Shown here: positions 5,075-5,150 of the stretch, piece after piece
How positions within the stretch are numbered: the first letter of the stretch is position 1
How the letters are laid out: the number at the start of each line of letters is the position of its first letter
Assembly (NCBI GenBank): GCA_946480485.1
Contig: CAMLJW010000389.1
Location: 1 to 5,150, forward strand
Source of the DNA: an uncultured Streptomyces sp.
GTDB taxonomy: Bacteria > Actinomycetota > Actinomycetes > Streptomycetales > Streptomycetaceae
Direction of reading: 5' to 3'
DNA: 5,150 nucleotides
Notes under the pieces: generated by a model
What the model saw: the letters and a program-made list of their open reading frames with translations, nothing else
Database searches by the model: none
What the model was told of the DNA's origin: nothing
Program-made: the position numbers and the translations under genes

Positions 5075-5149
5075 TCAGTGACTGCTGATGGTGCGGCGGA
5101 GGCCGGGCTTGCCGCTGCCACCGAGGCCGATGGTGCGGCGGAGGCCGGG
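5075..5149 (-). CDS. C-terminal end of a repeat-containing protein, cut by the window
   Basis: 24 codons and a TGA (5077-5075) are open to the window edge. Translation is PGLRRTIGLGGSGK then PGLRRTISSH, so a 14-residue repeat starts over before the stop. Nearly every third base is C or G (22 of 24), the argument for this strand. The tail is basic and glycine-rich. Product not recognised. The other strand also reads open (DGAAEAG…), but with weaker codon bias and no ribosome site. Confidence 0.5.
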   Translation of the reverse strand, partial: PGLRRTIGLGGSGKPGLRRTISSH

Positions 5150-5150
5150 C
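5087..5150. repeat. 42-bp tandem repeat reaching the window edge
   Basis: An identical 22-mer occurs at 5087-5108 and 5129-5150, a period of 42 bp (14 codons). The second copy is cut by the window end, so more copies may follow. Confidence 0.85.

Noticed and set aside
5078..5150. + strand GTG-started frame (DGAAEAG repeat) at the window end
   Set aside because: No Shine-Dalgarno before 5078 and weaker third-base bias than the - strand frame over the same bases; not excluded, because the window ends here.

Overview
The window is high-GC DNA with strong G/C bias at third codon positions, Shine-Dalgarno-led starts and GTG/ATG start codons. It looks like a Streptomyces or related actinomycete chromosome. 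No transposase, integrase, phage gene or CRISPR array is present.

Layout from left to right. (1) The 3' part of a TerD-family (tellurium-resistance/calcium-binding) gene runs on the + strand to 484. (2) A short convergent gap holds two GC-rich hairpins and a 15-nt tandem duplication. (3) A complete 527-codon rsr gene lies on the - strand (2215 to 632). It encodes a bacterial Ro60 orthologue with a TROVE ring and a vWA domain carrying an intact MIDAS motif. (4) Immediately upstream of rsr, on the same strand, 2268-2646 has no credible protein gene but folds by eye into three tandem Y-RNA-like units. Two are about 141 nt and carry a tRNA-like module in permuted order (T arm, capped acceptor stem, D arm). 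The middle one is about 80 nt and lacks that module. All three share a closing helix interrupted by the same internal loop (GTG opposite ATCT) and a similar 22-nt 5' block, while their outer helices differ in sequence and stay paired. (5) At 2653-3060 there is a candidate promoter for the RNA cluster, a strong hairpin, the apparent 3' remnant of a lost - strand gene, and an irregular ~23-nt minisatellite. (6) A small + strand gene (86 codons) encodes a protein like the N-terminal module of some trypsin-like proteases. (7) A 475-codon acidic protein of unknown function lies on the - strand. (8) A 260-nt intergenic region holds promoter-like and hairpin elements. (9) The last 24 codons of another - strand gene contain a 42-bp (14-residue) repeat that runs off the window.

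The functional core is the Rsr/Y-RNA locus. Ro60 proteins bind misfolded RNA and Y RNAs, and in studied bacteria Rsr with a Y RNA is tethered to polynucleotide phosphorylase for structured-RNA decay. Here the three RNAs sit 9 and 8 nt apart and the last ends 52 nt before the rsr start. This suggests one transcript that is both Y-RNA precursor and rsr leader. The TerD neighbour is convergent, so any link is contextual only.
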